From Bacteroidota bacterium (GTDB lineage: Bacteria; Bacteroidota; Bacteroidia; M30B66), in the NCBI GenBank assembly GCA_027483445.1, contig JAIXUS010000005.1, forward strand, positions 1 to 64,000: a stretch of DNA of 64,000 nt. The letters are read 5' to 3'. Shown one piece after another: positions 18,127 through 27,317 of this stretch. How positions within the stretch are numbered: the stretch's first letter is position 1; every line of letters starts with the position of its first letter. The translations under genes were made by a program, and so were the position numbers. A model generated the notes under the pieces. It was not told where the DNA came from, did no database searches, and saw only the letters and a list, made by a program, of their open reading frames with translations.

Positions 18127-19251
18127 TTAAATGATGAAAAAATCTGCGGCAATTCCATCAGCCTGAAACCAATGTTCGGCTTTAAGCACGAATGAATTGC
18201 TCTTTCGCGCAATAATTTCGCGGTGTGGAGAACGTTCCCAACTGCTAAGCCACATTTCAGAATATGGCTCTCCCAGCTCCCCAAAACTTTCCAGTGAAAG
18301 CCCGTCTGATGTCCGCAAACCTGTTAGAATAAGTTCATTGTATCTGTTTTCAGGACTCAGTTTTTCGGTCATTTGTTCTGGATGGCCTTCCTGTAAAGCC
18401 CTTATGTAACGCTGGTTGTTGGCTACATTCGAATACCTTTCCATGTCGGAGAATCCGTGTGCAGAAGCGCCCAAACCGAGGTAAGCGCTACCTTTCCAAT
18501 ACGACGAATTGTGGACGGCCCTCGCACCATGTCTGGCAAGATTCGAAATCTCGTAATGCTCAAATCCTTTTTCTGAAGCCCAGTTTTGCAATACAGCAAA
18601 TTGTTTTGCGGCTTGTTCCTCCGAAGGTGCTTCGTAGCGGCGCTCTCTGATTTGCTTGGCCAGCGGTGTTCCTTGTTCAACCGTTAAGGCATAACACGAA
18701 AGGTGATTAATTCCGGCGTCGGCAGCCCGGTTTAGATTGTCGAGCCAAGCTTGATCACTCAGGCCGGGAATTCCGTAAATCAAATCGGCGCTTAGACGTT
18801 GAAAACCTGCCGCAAAGGCGGTGTGCAGAGCGGCTTCAGCTTCGCGGGCATTGTGCGCACGGTTCATTTGTTGGAGGTCTTCATCGCGAAACGACTGAAT
18901 ACCGATGCTCAGTCTGTTTATTCCTAAGTTGCTCAGAAAATCAAGGTATTCGGGGGTGATGTCATCAGGATTAACCTCAAATGTAATCTCTTCCATTTGA
19001 GGTAAATCGATATGATGTTGCAGTTGCTTAAAAATGGAACTGAGATGTTTGGGCAGCAGTTGCGAAGGCGTTCCGCCGCCGAAATACAAGGTGTTAAATG
19101 ACTGTTGGCTCCAGTGTTGAAGCCGAATGTCGATTTCGCGGAGCAGCGCCTCTACATAGTCGTCGCGGTAACGCAACGAAGTGCTAAAGTGAAAGTCGCA
19201 GTAATTGCAGGCCTTTCGACAAAAAGGAATATGGATATAGATGCCGGCCAT
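18127..19251 (-). CDS. hemW: Radical SAM heme chaperone HemW
   Basis: 374 residues. The N-terminal radical-SAM cluster motif is CRKACNYCDFH (CxxxCxxC), preceded by 'GIYIHIPFC'. HemW-specific landmarks follow: 'TLYFGGGTPSQL', 'GINRLSIGIQSFRDEDLQ', 'LIYGIPGLSDQAW', and the heme-binding associated 'HNSSYWKGSAYLGLGASAHG'. It delivers heme to respiratory enzymes and was formerly annotated as coproporphyrinogen III oxidase-like. It is the last gene of the mutL operon, starting 2 bases after the kinase stop. Confidence 0.93.
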   Translation of the reverse strand: MAGIYIHIPFCRKACNYCDFHFSTSLRYRDDYVEALLREIDIRLQHWSQQSFNTLYFGGGTPSQLLPKHLSSIFKQLQHHIDLPQMEEITFEVNPDDITPEYLDFLSNLGINRLSIGIQSFRDEDLQQMNRAHNAREAEAALHTAFAAGFQRLSADLIYGIPGLSDQAWLDNLNRAADAGINHLSCYALTVEQGTPLAKQIRERRYEAPSEEQAAKQFAVLQNWASEKGFEHYEISNLARHGARAVHNSSYWKGSAYLGLGASAHGFSDMERYSNVANNQRYIRALQEGHPEQMTEKLSPENRYNELILTGLRTSDGLSLESFGELGEPYSEMWLSSWERSPHREIIARKSNSFVLKAEHWFQADGIAADFFII

Positions 19252-19253
19252 GG

Positions 19254-20777
19254 TTAGTATTCCACAATCGGCAGGAGAATGCGGAAAGTGGTGCCTTTTC
19301 CGAGTTCCGATTTACGCACGAAAATTCGTCCGCGGTGGTAGTTTTCTACTATGCGCTTGGTCAGGGAAAGCCCAAGGCCCCAGCCGCGTTTCTTGGAGGT
19401 ATAACCGGGCTGAAAAACGGTTTTTAACTTAGAACTATGGATTCCCTTGCCGGTGTCGCTGATGTCGACATAAAACCAACGGCCTTTTTCGCCGTAGCTG
19501 AGGCTAAGCTCACCCTGCCCTTCCATGGCATCAATGGCATTGCGGTAGAGGTTCTCAATTACCCAGTCGAACAACGGAATATTAAGGTTTACAAGGGCTT
19601 GTTTCCCTTCGGGAAGATGATTTTGCAGGCTCACCTGAATTTTCTTTGAAGTACGGGGCTGCATGTAGGCCAGGCTTTCGCGGAGCACGGTTCCCAGATC
19701 GGTGGGTTTCAGTTCTGGCACAGAGCCAATTTTTGAAAATCGTTCGGTAACCACCTCCAAACGGTGGAGGTCTTTGTTGATTTCGCCCAGTGTTTCTTCA
19801 TCGATTCCCTTCATGCGAAGGATTTCAACCCAAGCCATCAAGCTCGAAAGGGGCGTGCCCAATTGATGTGCAGTTTCTTTCGACATACCTACCCAAACCT
19901 GATTTTGTTCGGCACGGCGCGAGAAGCTGAAGAGAAAATAGGCCACAAGAATGAATAAGGCAATCACCCCAAATTGCACAAACGGGTAGTACTTGAGCTG
20001 TGTGAGTAGCCATGAACTCTGGTAAAAGATGAGGCACTTACCGTAGTCGGGCAGCTCAATTTCGAGCGGTACGTTCTCTTGCTCCATGTTGGAGGTAAGC
20101 TGCAACATAGCGGTGGTATCGTTGTCGATGACCTGCTCGAGATTTCCGGATGCAATAACCTTGCTTCGGGTAGAATCGGAAACAATCACCGGCACGCTGG
20201 CGGCATTCACCACAACCTCCGAAATAAACGATTGGATTATATTGTCGAGAACGTCGCGGAGCTCGGTAAAAACCTTAGAGTCTTGATAGTAGATGTAATA
20301 GTTGTTAGAAAACCCGTCGTTGATGACGATAGGGCGGTACTTGGTAAACTCCTTACGTATCCGCCCGGTGAATTCGGTTATTAGTCCATAACCGGTGGTG
20401 TCTACGTTGGTGATGTAGTTGATTCGGTTTTGTTCGTCGACGATGATGGCCGGAATGGTGTTGTTCTCGCTGGCCACCTTGAGATAAAAAGTTAGGGCGC
20501 CGTTGTCTTCGGTTGTTCCCAAATTTTGCGTCGCCTGGGCCCAGATTTCTGCGCGTTTGCGCTCTTCAACCTGCAAGCGCTGGAAGAGATTCTCGGTGTA
20601 TTTCACCAGCGTTGCGCGATTGCGAACCGCATCAGCCCAAAGCTCTACCTTCTGCCTTTCTTCATCGGCAACCTGTTGCACCAAACGGTTGGTGTACCAC
20701 AATGAAGCACCAATGATCACGACGGCAAAACCGGCCAGCCAAATTTTCCATCGTTGTTTACGGCTGTATATGCTCAC
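19254..20777 (-). CDS. Membrane sensor histidine kinase
   Basis: 507 residues, GTG start at 20777. There is a transmembrane helix at residues ~11-29, a ~210-residue extracytoplasmic sensor region, a second helix ('YYPFVQFGVIALFILVAYFL'), then a kinase core. The phosphoacceptor motif is 'KETAHQLGTPLSSLMAWVE', the H-box variant common in Bacteroidota, and the ATPase has 'NLYRNAIDAM', 'DISDTGKGI' and 'GWGLGLSLTKRIVENYH'. No response regulator gene is adjacent; its partner must lie elsewhere. Spacing of 2 and 4 bases to its neighbours places it inside the mutL-rhomboid-hemW operon. Confidence 0.9.
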   Translation of the reverse strand: MSIYSRKQRWKIWLAGFAVVIIGASLWYTNRLVQQVADEERQKVELWADAVRNRATLVKYTENLFQRLQVEERKRAEIWAQATQNLGTTEDNGALTFYLKVASENNTIPAIIVDEQNRINYITNVDTTGYGLITEFTGRIRKEFTKYRPIVINDGFSNNYYIYYQDSKVFTELRDVLDNIIQSFISEVVVNAASVPVIVSDSTRSKVIASGNLEQVIDNDTTAMLQLTSNMEQENVPLEIELPDYGKCLIFYQSSWLLTQLKYYPFVQFGVIALFILVAYFLFSFSRRAEQNQVWVGMSKETAHQLGTPLSSLMAWVEILRMKGIDEETLGEINKDLHRLEVVTERFSKIGSVPELKPTDLGTVLRESLAYMQPRTSKKIQVSLQNHLPEGKQALVNLNIPLFDWVIENLYRNAIDAMEGQGELSLSYGEKGRWFYVDISDTGKGIHSSKLKTVFQPGYTSKKRGWGLGLSLTKRIVENYHRGRIFVRKSELGKGTTFRILLPIVEY

Positions 20778-20781
20778 GCGA

Positions 20782-21651
20782 TTAGTTTTCTTTCGACAGC
20801 TCCAAAAGAAGCGCTTTTTCTTGTTTGCTCAAACTGTCGTAGCCCGAACGGGAAATTTTATCGAGTATTTCATCGAGCCGCCGTTGCTTTTCGGTTCTGC
20901 TCAAAGCATACTCTTCATCGCTTTTACCCCTTGCATGTACCACACGCAGCCGGGCTTTGCGGCGACCTGTGATGGCATCCTGAACAGTGTTCCACCACGA
21001 AGCCAAATCGCGCCCTCGAGCTAAGTTCCGCGCCCAAACAATGCCAAACAAAGCGCCTCCCAAATGAGCGATATGCCCACCTGCATTTCCGGCCCTGATT
21101 TGGAGGATGTCGAGAATAATGAAAAGTGCAGCCAGCCAGCGTAAGCGCATACGAACGACTCCAAATAGAAACACTTCGTCATCAGGCCGGTAGGCCGCGA
21201 TTGCAATAAGAACACTTAATGCCGCTGCCGAAGCCCCGGCCGCTTGGTAGTCGCCGCGCATGCTCGTAAACAAAGGGAAAATGTTCACGGCCAGCATGAA
21301 GAACAGAGCCCCGGCAAGTCCTCCGCTGAAGTACACGCCCAACAAGCGCCGATCGTCGAAGTACCGGCTAAATAGCTGTGCTGAGAAGTAGAGGGTAATC
21401 ATGTTAAACAGCAAATGGAAGATTCCATTGTGCATAAACATGTGCGTGAGGAGTGTCCATGGACGGGTGATGAAAAGCGCAGGGTCGCCCGGCAACCAAA
21501 GCCAGCGGTTTAACCACAGTTCTACCGGACCTGTATTGAACAAGTGCAACAGTGAAAGCGGAATGTTGATCGCCAAAAAAATGAAAACATTGATGATGAT
21601 CAGCCGCGTTGCTGCATTAGAAACAGCCCATTGAAACCGAAATCCTTGCAT
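20782..21651 (-). CDS. Rhomboid-family intramembrane serine protease (GASA variant)
   Basis: 289 residues with six hydrophobic helices and a charged C-terminal tail. The rhomboid landmarks are 'THMFMHNGIFHLLFNM' (oxyanion His/Asn), the serine motif AAGASAAALSVLIA, and 'GGHIAHLGGALFGIVWA' (catalytic His). The serine loop reads G-A-S-A where most active rhomboids have GxSG, though GxSA-type variants exist. It is preceded 2 bases upstream by a second rhomboid gene; tandem rhomboids after mutL are a recurring arrangement in Bacteroidota. Confidence 0.9.
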   Translation of the reverse strand: MQGFRFQWAVSNAATRLIIINVFIFLAINIPLSLLHLFNTGPVELWLNRWLWLPGDPALFITRPWTLLTHMFMHNGIFHLLFNMITLYFSAQLFSRYFDDRRLLGVYFSGGLAGALFFMLAVNIFPLFTSMRGDYQAAGASAAALSVLIAIAAYRPDDEVFLFGVVRMRLRWLAALFIILDILQIRAGNAGGHIAHLGGALFGIVWARNLARGRDLASWWNTVQDAITGRRKARLRVVHARGKSDEEYALSRTEKQRRLDEILDKISRSGYDSLSKQEKALLLELSKEN

Positions 21652-21653
21652 AC

Positions 21654-22484
21654 TCAGTTAACGTATCGGTTGCCGTCTTGTTTTCGGTAATAGAGAATGA
21701 GCAACACCCCAAAGAGCATCCCGCCCAGGTGGGCAAAGTGCGCAACATTGTCTTCGAGGTTGTTTCGTATTCCCATTGAAAGCTCAATTAATCCATAAAC
21801 GATGACCAAATACTTTGCTTTTAACGGAATAGGTGGTATGAGCAGTAAAATCATGGCATTGGGAAAAGTCATCCCGAAGGCCAACAACAAACCATACACA
21901 GCGCCCGAAGCACCCACGGTGGGCATGTTGGTTCTGAAATCGACAACCTCGTTTACCAGCGAAATCGACTCGTTGATGTAACCCGGATTGAGCCTGTCGT
22001 TATACCACGCCACCAAAAATTCATTGAGTTGGTTGTTGTTGTAAGAGCCCGGCAAGTGGTTCGAAATAAATGCCTCGAAGCTGGTGTAACCCGGTGCATT
22101 GAGGTAAACATTGGCCTCAACAAGCATGGGGTGCAACTGATAGGCAACTACAGTATTGTGCAGCACCGAAGCCCCAATGCCACAAATGAGGTAATACGCC
22201 AGAAAACGCTGAGGCCCCCAACGCATTTCCATGGCTGAACCAAACATCCACAATGCGAGCATGTTGAAAAACAAGTGGAACAAGCTCGAAGTGCTGTGCA
22301 GGAACATGCCGGTAATCAACTGCCAAGGCCTGAAGTAGGGCGAAAGCCAATTGTGCAGGGCCAAAATTTCGGTGGCACCCTGCTCATCGGCAAACAGATA
22401 GAGGAAATAGGCGAGAACGTTGATGAGAATGAGCGCTCTAACAACGGTGGGTGTCGATGGACGGGTGCTAAAGGGTGAATTCAT
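21654..22484 (-). CDS. Rhomboid-family intramembrane serine protease
   Basis: 276 residues from the ATG at 22484 (MNSPFSTRPS); the frame is open further upstream but that part is arginine-rich and implausible. Landmarks are 'TGMFLHSTSSLFHLFFNMLAL', the catalytic 'TVGASGAVYGLLLAFG' (GxSG) and 'NVAHFAHLGGMLFGVLL'. An ~60-residue insertion lies between the first helices. It is an inner-membrane protease of unknown substrate, 20 bases downstream of mutL and 2 bases upstream of the second rhomboid. Confidence 0.92.
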   Translation of the reverse strand: MNSPFSTRPSTPTVVRALILINVLAYFLYLFADEQGATEILALHNWLSPYFRPWQLITGMFLHSTSSLFHLFFNMLALWMFGSAMEMRWGPQRFLAYYLICGIGASVLHNTVVAYQLHPMLVEANVYLNAPGYTSFEAFISNHLPGSYNNNQLNEFLVAWYNDRLNPGYINESISLVNEVVDFRTNMPTVGASGAVYGLLLAFGMTFPNAMILLLIPPIPLKAKYLVIVYGLIELSMGIRNNLEDNVAHFAHLGGMLFGVLLILYYRKQDGNRYVN

Positions 22485-22504
22485 GCGCGAATATCGGGTT
22501 GAGA

Positions 22505-24313
22505 TCAAACAGAACGTCCGAAACGGCCTGCAAGTTCTTCTAAAGTGATCATACTGATGATTTGTCGGCCACCGGGCGCAAAGCCGGGCGTTTCGCACGC
22601 AAACAATTTCTCCACCACCTTGAGGAGCGCTTCGGGTTGCGACTGCGGCCGAAGCTTTCGGGCTGCCTGCCGGGCGAGCGTTGCGGCTAAGTTCTCTAAC
22701 CGGTTGAGCGTGAGTTGTTGCTGTGAGCGCTTAAACTGTTCTAAAAGTTCTTGCAGGATGGCCGCATTGTCGGCCTCGGTGGTTTCGGGCGGAACGCCGT
22801 TTACCTTCAAGGTGTGTTTTCCGAAAACCTCCAAATCAAAGCCAAGTGCCCGCAGTTCGGGGTCGAGCGCACGCATGAGCTCAAAATCGCCGGCCGGAAG
22901 CTCCAATACCGATGGGAAAAGCAGTTGTTGCGAAACGCCGTGCTGAAGCCCACGACGCAGATAGGTCTCATAGCCAATGCGCTCCTCTGCGCCCAGGTAG
23001 TCGATGAGCATAAGCCCACTTTTTACCTGCGAACAAATGTACTTGCCATGCAACAGCCAGGGAACACTGCGCTCTTCTTCCGGCTGCTCCTCTTTCGGCA
23101 ATAAGGTTTGCTGAGCGGTGGGCGGACCGGCCAACTCCTCCCAGCGAATTTTACTGAGGTGCTGAATTACATCAGGACGCCCAGCCGATTGCCCGCTGTT
23201 TGTTGGAGTGTTGAATGGATTGTAATTGGGGTTAACCTGAATTTGGGGTGCTTTTATTTCGGTGTTGCTCGTGGCAACCGAGGTAAATGGCATCTCATTC
23301 TCAAAATCGAGGCTGGGCGAAAGTACAAACGAGCCAATGGCCTTTTTTACGGCCGAGCGAAGCACGCCATAGACAAATCGCTCATCGGTAAACTTAATCT
23401 CCGTTTTGGTGGGGTGTATGTTCACATCAATGGTGGCCGGATCCACTTCAAAGCGGATAAAATACACCGGGTGCTCACCTTCGTGTATCAAATCCTGGTA
23501 AGCCGAGAGTACCGAATGGTGCAGGTACGAATTGCGGATGAAACGGTTGTTGATGAAAAAATACTGCTCACCGCGGTTTTTTCGGGCCGCGTCGGGCTTG
23601 CCCACAAAGCCGCTCACCTTTACAGCCGTTGTTTCTTCTCTTACCTGCAAAAGTTTTTCGTTCCAGTTGTTGCCCAGCAGGGCTACAATTCGCTGCTTAA
23701 AAGAGCCGGCCATGAGGCGAAAAACCTCATCGCCATTGTTGATGAGCGAAAAGGCGATCGACGGAAAAGCAAGCGCCACCCGGCTAAATTCGTCGAGGAT
23801 GTGTTTGGTTTCTACCGGATTCGATTTCAGGAAGTTTCGCCTCGCCGGAACATTGTAAAACAGATTTTTTATCGCGATACTCGTTCCTGGTGGTGTAGAA
23901 ACCGGCTCCTGTCGAACGATTTCTGAGCCCTCCACATCGATGAGCGTTCCTGTTTCATCTTCAGGTCGGCGTGTTTTCAGCTCTACCTGTGCCACCGCGG
24001 CAATGGAAGCAAGCGCCTCACCGCGAAACCCCATGGTTTGGAGCGCCCACAGGTCGTCGGCCTGGCGCAGTTTGGAGGTGGCATGGCGGGCAAAACACAA
24101 ACGGGCGTCGAACTCCGTCATGCCCCGACCGTTGTCGATCACCTGAATCAAGGTGCGGCCCCCATCTTTTACAATAAGCTGGATATTGCGCGCTCCGGCA
24201 TCTACCGCATTTTCAAGCAGCTCTTTCACCGCGCTGGCAGGGCGTTGAATCACCTCGCCGGCCGCAATCTGATTGGCCACATGATCGGGTAAAAGCTGAA
24301 TGATACCTTCCAT
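22505..24313 (-). CDS. mutL: DNA mismatch repair protein MutL
   Basis: 602 residues from the ATG at 24313 (MEGIIQLLPDHVANQIAAGE). The GHKL ATPase motifs are complete: ELLENAVDAGA, VIDNGRGM, and 'HATSKLRQADDLWALQTMGF' followed by RGEALASI; the transducer domain carries 'VDVNIHPTKTEIKF'. The C-terminal dimerisation domain ends 'LFACETPGFAPGGRQIISMI'. The usual DQ-H/R-A-x2-E motif of the endonuclease site reads DYLGAEERIGYE, so endonuclease activity is doubtful. It leads the five-gene operon with two rhomboids, a kinase and hemW. Confidence 0.95.
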   Translation of the reverse strand: MEGIIQLLPDHVANQIAAGEVIQRPASAVKELLENAVDAGARNIQLIVKDGGRTLIQVIDNGRGMTEFDARLCFARHATSKLRQADDLWALQTMGFRGEALASIAAVAQVELKTRRPEDETGTLIDVEGSEIVRQEPVSTPPGTSIAIKNLFYNVPARRNFLKSNPVETKHILDEFSRVALAFPSIAFSLINNGDEVFRLMAGSFKQRIVALLGNNWNEKLLQVREETTAVKVSGFVGKPDAARKNRGEQYFFINNRFIRNSYLHHSVLSAYQDLIHEGEHPVYFIRFEVDPATIDVNIHPTKTEIKFTDERFVYGVLRSAVKKAIGSFVLSPSLDFENEMPFTSVATSNTEIKAPQIQVNPNYNPFNTPTNSGQSAGRPDVIQHLSKIRWEELAGPPTAQQTLLPKEEQPEEERSVPWLLHGKYICSQVKSGLMLIDYLGAEERIGYETYLRRGLQHGVSQQLLFPSVLELPAGDFELMRALDPELRALGFDLEVFGKHTLKVNGVPPETTEADNAAILQELLEQFKRSQQQLTLNRLENLAATLARQAARKLRPQSQPEALLKVVEKLFACETPGFAPGGRQIISMITLEELAGRFGRSV

Positions 24314-24406
24314 AGAACCGGCAAAGGTAGCGATACGCCCCCTGTTTCTGCCGAATTTCTCACTTCCCTTTTTTCGAATACCCGAAACAACGTAAGTTTG
24401 AGGCGA

Positions 24407-25567
24407 ATGAATACCGATTGTCCCCATTTTTATATCACCGACTCTGAGGCCCTAATGGCCGCTTTACCACAAATGGCCCAGGCCCGGGAGTTGGCCATCG
24501 ACCTCGAATTCGACCGCGACCGCTACGCCTACGGCTTCACCCTCTGCCTCATTCAGGTAAGCGATGCCATCCACACCTGGATTATCGATCCGATGACGGA
24601 GCTCGACCTCCAACCATTCTACAGGCTGCTGGAAAACCCTTCCATCCGCAAAGTGATGCACGCCCCGGGCGAAGATTTAAGTTTGCTGCACCAACAAGGC
24701 TGCTTCCCCCGAAACATCTTCGACACCGAACGCGCTGCACGATTGCTCAACATCGAACTCTTCTCGCTGGGCAACCTCTTGCAGCAGTTTCTGGGCGTAG
24801 AGCTCGATAAGTCGCAACAGCGCACCGACTGGACGCGCCGGCCCCTCAAAGAGGCCCAGCGAAGCTATGCCGCCCTGGATGTCGTGTACCTGTCGGAGTT
24901 GCGAAAAGCCATCCTGGCGAAGCCACAACACCCTGATGTACCGGCATTTATTGAAGCCGAAAATAAGGCTTGGGACGATTACAGGGTGGAGGAGAAGCGC
25001 GCTGGATGGTTTGTGAACAAAGACGATGAACGCAAGCTGCCTCCTTTCCAGTTGCACCTTTACAATGCCTTGTTGGCTGTGCGCGACCGACATGCCCGGC
25101 GGCTCAACAAACCGGGGTACATGATTCTCGCCCGCGATACCGCTCTTGATTTGTGCTTTAACGACGCCCTGTTTCAGCGTTGGGAGAGTTTAGCCGGACT
25201 GCACCCTTCGATGAAACAGCGCCGCATGCAGGAGGAGTTTCACCAGGCGTTTAATAAGGCATACGCCGAAGCGCATCGGCTGAAGCTCTCCAAAAAAAGC
25301 GCGTCGGCCTCACTTTCGCAGCCCGAACGCGAACAGGCTGCCGCACAGCGCAAAGAAACCGCCGAAAAAGTGGAGCGCATCTACAGGCCAATTCAACACG
25401 TAATGGCCGAACGCTATGGAAACTTTACCGCCGCCTACCTTCTCAACGAGCGGGTAATGGGTGAACTGGCCTCCGGCCGGATGAAACTGCGCGATATGCC
25501 CTTTGCCTACAGAGCCGAACTGATCGCGGAAATTGCACAAGGTCTGGGGATTTCTCCCGAAGCCTAA
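24407..25567 (+). CDS. rnd: Ribonuclease D with HRDC domain
   Basis: 386 residues from the ATG at 24407. The DEDDy 3'-5' exonuclease motifs are visible: 'LAIDLEFDRDRYAYGFTL' (D, E), 'IRKVMHAPGEDLSLLH' (D) and 'AQRSYAALDVVYLSEL' (Y, D). Helical HRDC-type repeats follow ('LLAVRDRHARRLNKPGYMI', 'RMKLRDMPFAYRAELIAEI'). It trims the 3' ends of tRNA precursors and structured RNA. It is divergent from mutL with a ~93 bp shared promoter region. Confidence 0.9.
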   Translation: MNTDCPHFYITDSEALMAALPQMAQARELAIDLEFDRDRYAYGFTLCLIQVSDAIHTWIIDPMTELDLQPFYRLLENPSIRKVMHAPGEDLSLLHQQGCFPRNIFDTERAARLLNIELFSLGNLLQQFLGVELDKSQQRTDWTRRPLKEAQRSYAALDVVYLSELRKAILAKPQHPDVPAFIEAENKAWDDYRVEEKRAGWFVNKDDERKLPPFQLHLYNALLAVRDRHARRLNKPGYMILARDTALDLCFNDALFQRWESLAGLHPSMKQRRMQEEFHQAFNKAYAEAHRLKLSKKSASASLSQPEREQAAAQRKETAEKVERIYRPIQHVMAERYGNFTAAYLLNERVMGELASGRMKLRDMPFAYRAELIAEIAQGLGISPEA

Positions 25568-25600
25568 GCCGTAGAACAAACTCCAATACATTTGCGGATT

Positions 25601-25882
25601 ATGACAAACTCCGAAAAGCGTTTTAGAACCATCGCCATTGTAGAAGGCTGGTCGTTTGTGATTTTGCTGGCAGTAGCCATGCCCCTGAAATACGCAGCCG
25701 GAATTCCCGAGCCTGTAAAGTATGTGGGCTGGGTGCACGGTATTCTGTTCGTGGCCTATTGCGCACTTTTGCTGCAGGCCTGGCTCGAAAGCGGCTGGAA
25801 GTTCAGCAAAGCCCTCCTCGCCTTTGTGGTTTCGCTCATTCCGCTCGGCACCTTCTGGTTCGAACGAAAATACCTGAAATAG
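25601..25882 (+). CDS. DUF3817 small integral membrane protein
   Basis: 93 residues from the ATG at 25601. Three hydrophobic segments and the family pattern 'RTIAIVEGWSFVILLAVAMP', 'VGWVHGILFVAYC' and 'IPLGTFWFERKYLK' identify DUF3817. It has no known function. It follows the RNase D gene by 33 bases and is probably cotranscribed. Confidence 0.85.
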   Translation: MTNSEKRFRTIAIVEGWSFVILLAVAMPLKYAAGIPEPVKYVGWVHGILFVAYCALLLQAWLESGWKFSKALLAFVVSLIPLGTFWFERKYLK

Positions 25883-26038
25883 CCACGTCCCGCAGCCAAT
25901 CGCCCTTTCTGCGGTGCAGGAGCTTGCCCTTGGCTTTGGATAAAACCTATTTTGTATTTGTTAAATACTTTGGCCTTTTGTTGCGTTTTTGCTAATTATT
26001 GTTGATGTTTGCCCACCCAAAATCAACATAATCGTCGC

Positions 26039-26503
26039 ATGAGTAAAGCCACTGAAATTGACCTGCTCGACCGGAAAATCCTCACCATTTTGATGCAGGA
26101 TGCCGTTGTGCCCTATACCGAAATTGCCAAGCAGCTCGATGTTTCGGCCGGTACCATTCACGTGCGCATGAAAAAACTGAGCGACATGGGCGTAGTAACC
26201 GGCTCGCAGCTGGTAGTTAACCCTTCGGTAATCGGTTACGACATTTGCGCGTTTATCGGTATTTTCCTCGACAAAGGCTCGGCCTACCTCAATGTACGCG
26301 AACAAATGAAGGGCATTCCCGAAGTGGTCGAGCTGCATTACACCACCGGCGTTTACAGCATATTTGCCAAAATTTTGTGCCGCGACACCAACCACCTGCG
26401 CGAAGTACTCAACGAGAAAATACAACCCATCGGCGGCATTCAACGCACCGAAACCTTCATCACCCTCGAACAAGGCTTCTCACGGCAAATCAACATTCTC
26501 TAA
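26039..26503 (+). CDS. Lrp/AsnC-family transcriptional regulator
   Basis: 154 residues from the ATG at 26039 (MSKATEIDLLDRKIL). The N-terminal helix-turn-helix is 'VVPYTEIAKQLDVSAGTIHV', followed by the RAM/AsnC effector domain ('VVELHYTTGVYSIFAKILC', 'TETFITLEQGF'). It is of the single-gene feast/famine regulator type; the ligand is unknown. Its stop is 2 bases from the left end of a MITE-like element. Confidence 0.9.
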   Translation: MSKATEIDLLDRKILTILMQDAVVPYTEIAKQLDVSAGTIHVRMKKLSDMGVVTGSQLVVNPSVIGYDICAFIGIFLDKGSAYLNVREQMKGIPEVVELHYTTGVYSIFAKILCRDTNHLREVLNEKIQPIGGIQRTETFITLEQGFSRQINIL

Positions 26504-26505
26504 AT

Positions 26506-26750
26506 AGGGCTTACTGAAAAAGTCAGAAATGCATCAGATGCAAGGCGACAAGGCGAAGCTGTATATGAATACTGCGAGCCGCGGGCAACGTAGCAGATGA
26601 TGTATTTCTGGCTAACGAAGCAAATTAGATTTTGAAAGATTATTTGCACAAGAATTTAGAAAACAGGATTCAAAACCTTGCATTTAAATGGGTTCAAACA
26701 GTGGCTAAACTGCTAACAATAAATTCCTTGAGTGTTTTTCAGTAGGCCCT
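26506..26750 (+). mobile_element. MITE-like element, copy 1
   Basis: A 245 bp non-coding unit with terminal inverted repeats AGGGCTTACTGAAAAA (26506-26521) and TTTTTCAGTAGGCCCT (26735-26750), matching at 15 of 16 positions when inverted. Inside the left half is a stem formed by CAGAAATGCATCA and TGATGTATTTCTGGC. Related copies lie at 37050-37260 and 57465-57675, with a degenerate one at 56275-56376. It encodes nothing. The ends look like those of a transposon whose transposase is elsewhere; the parent family is not identified. Confidence 0.75.
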
Positions 26751-26791
26751 AAACAAGCACTGTATGGCGTTCGGCTACCCTATTTTTAGGG

Positions 26792-26943
26792 TTTTGGGCG
26801 CCTGCCTCGCTCAGCATTTCGGTTTACTGAGGCTGCCTCGCCGGGCACCGCGTGTTTCGCTCATACTCCGCAGCCAGCAGCGCCACCGCTCTCACCCTCG
26901 CTCTCGCGCTGTCTTGCGTGGTATCCGCTTCACCCGCTGGCGT
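26792..26943 (+). repeat. TTGGGCG-bounded dispersed repeat, copy 2
   Basis: It begins TTTTGGGCGCCTGCCTCGC and runs through GCCGGGCACCGCGTGTTTCGC to GTATCCGCTTCACCCGCTGG. Apart from a shorter variable centre it matches the copy at 432-605 almost base for base at both ends. A short open frame across it repeats the same residues as in copy 1 only because the DNA is repeated. Confidence 0.78.
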
Positions 26944-27317
26944 TGAGCCCGGGGCTAGGTGCTGCACAGTATAAGGCCTAAGCAACCGCAGCATTTGAGG
27001 CAATCAAAGCTGTGTTGCTTTACGCGTAGCTCCCCAAAATAGGGGTACTCATGCTGCGCGTTTTTGCGCAATGGCCCAGGCATGGGCACAGGCCTGTTAA
27101 CAGGCAGCTGAGGTAAGTATGCAACAAGGTTTAGGTTTGTAAAAAGCGCGGCAGTTGCGCATGCCCGCTGTTAGCGTTTCGTTGGTTTTTCAGATAATTT
27201 TCTCTGGTTTTATATTTGATTCGAGATACTTCGTTTTAAAAAACTACCGCTCTGAGGGTAGGTTTCAAATTGTCAAATAACCCAATTAATGCGATTAACC
27301 CTCCGACAATCTCAGGG
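26944..27317. other. Intergenic stretch, no gene
   Basis: No credible reading frame. It contains a perfect 14-base palindrome GCCTGTTAACAGGC at 27092-27105, a CCCCAAAATAGGGG inverted repeat near 27033-27046, and a CGCTGTTAGCG sequence near 27168 that resembles the CTAAC/GTTAG ends of the inverted-repeat elements at 28787 and 29741. The tract looks like accumulated intergenic repeat debris. Confidence 0.45.

Noticed and set aside
23108-23926. 272-residue open frame antisense to mutL
   Set aside because: It lies wholly inside mutL on the other strand, with no recognisable motif and mutL's conserved residues intact.
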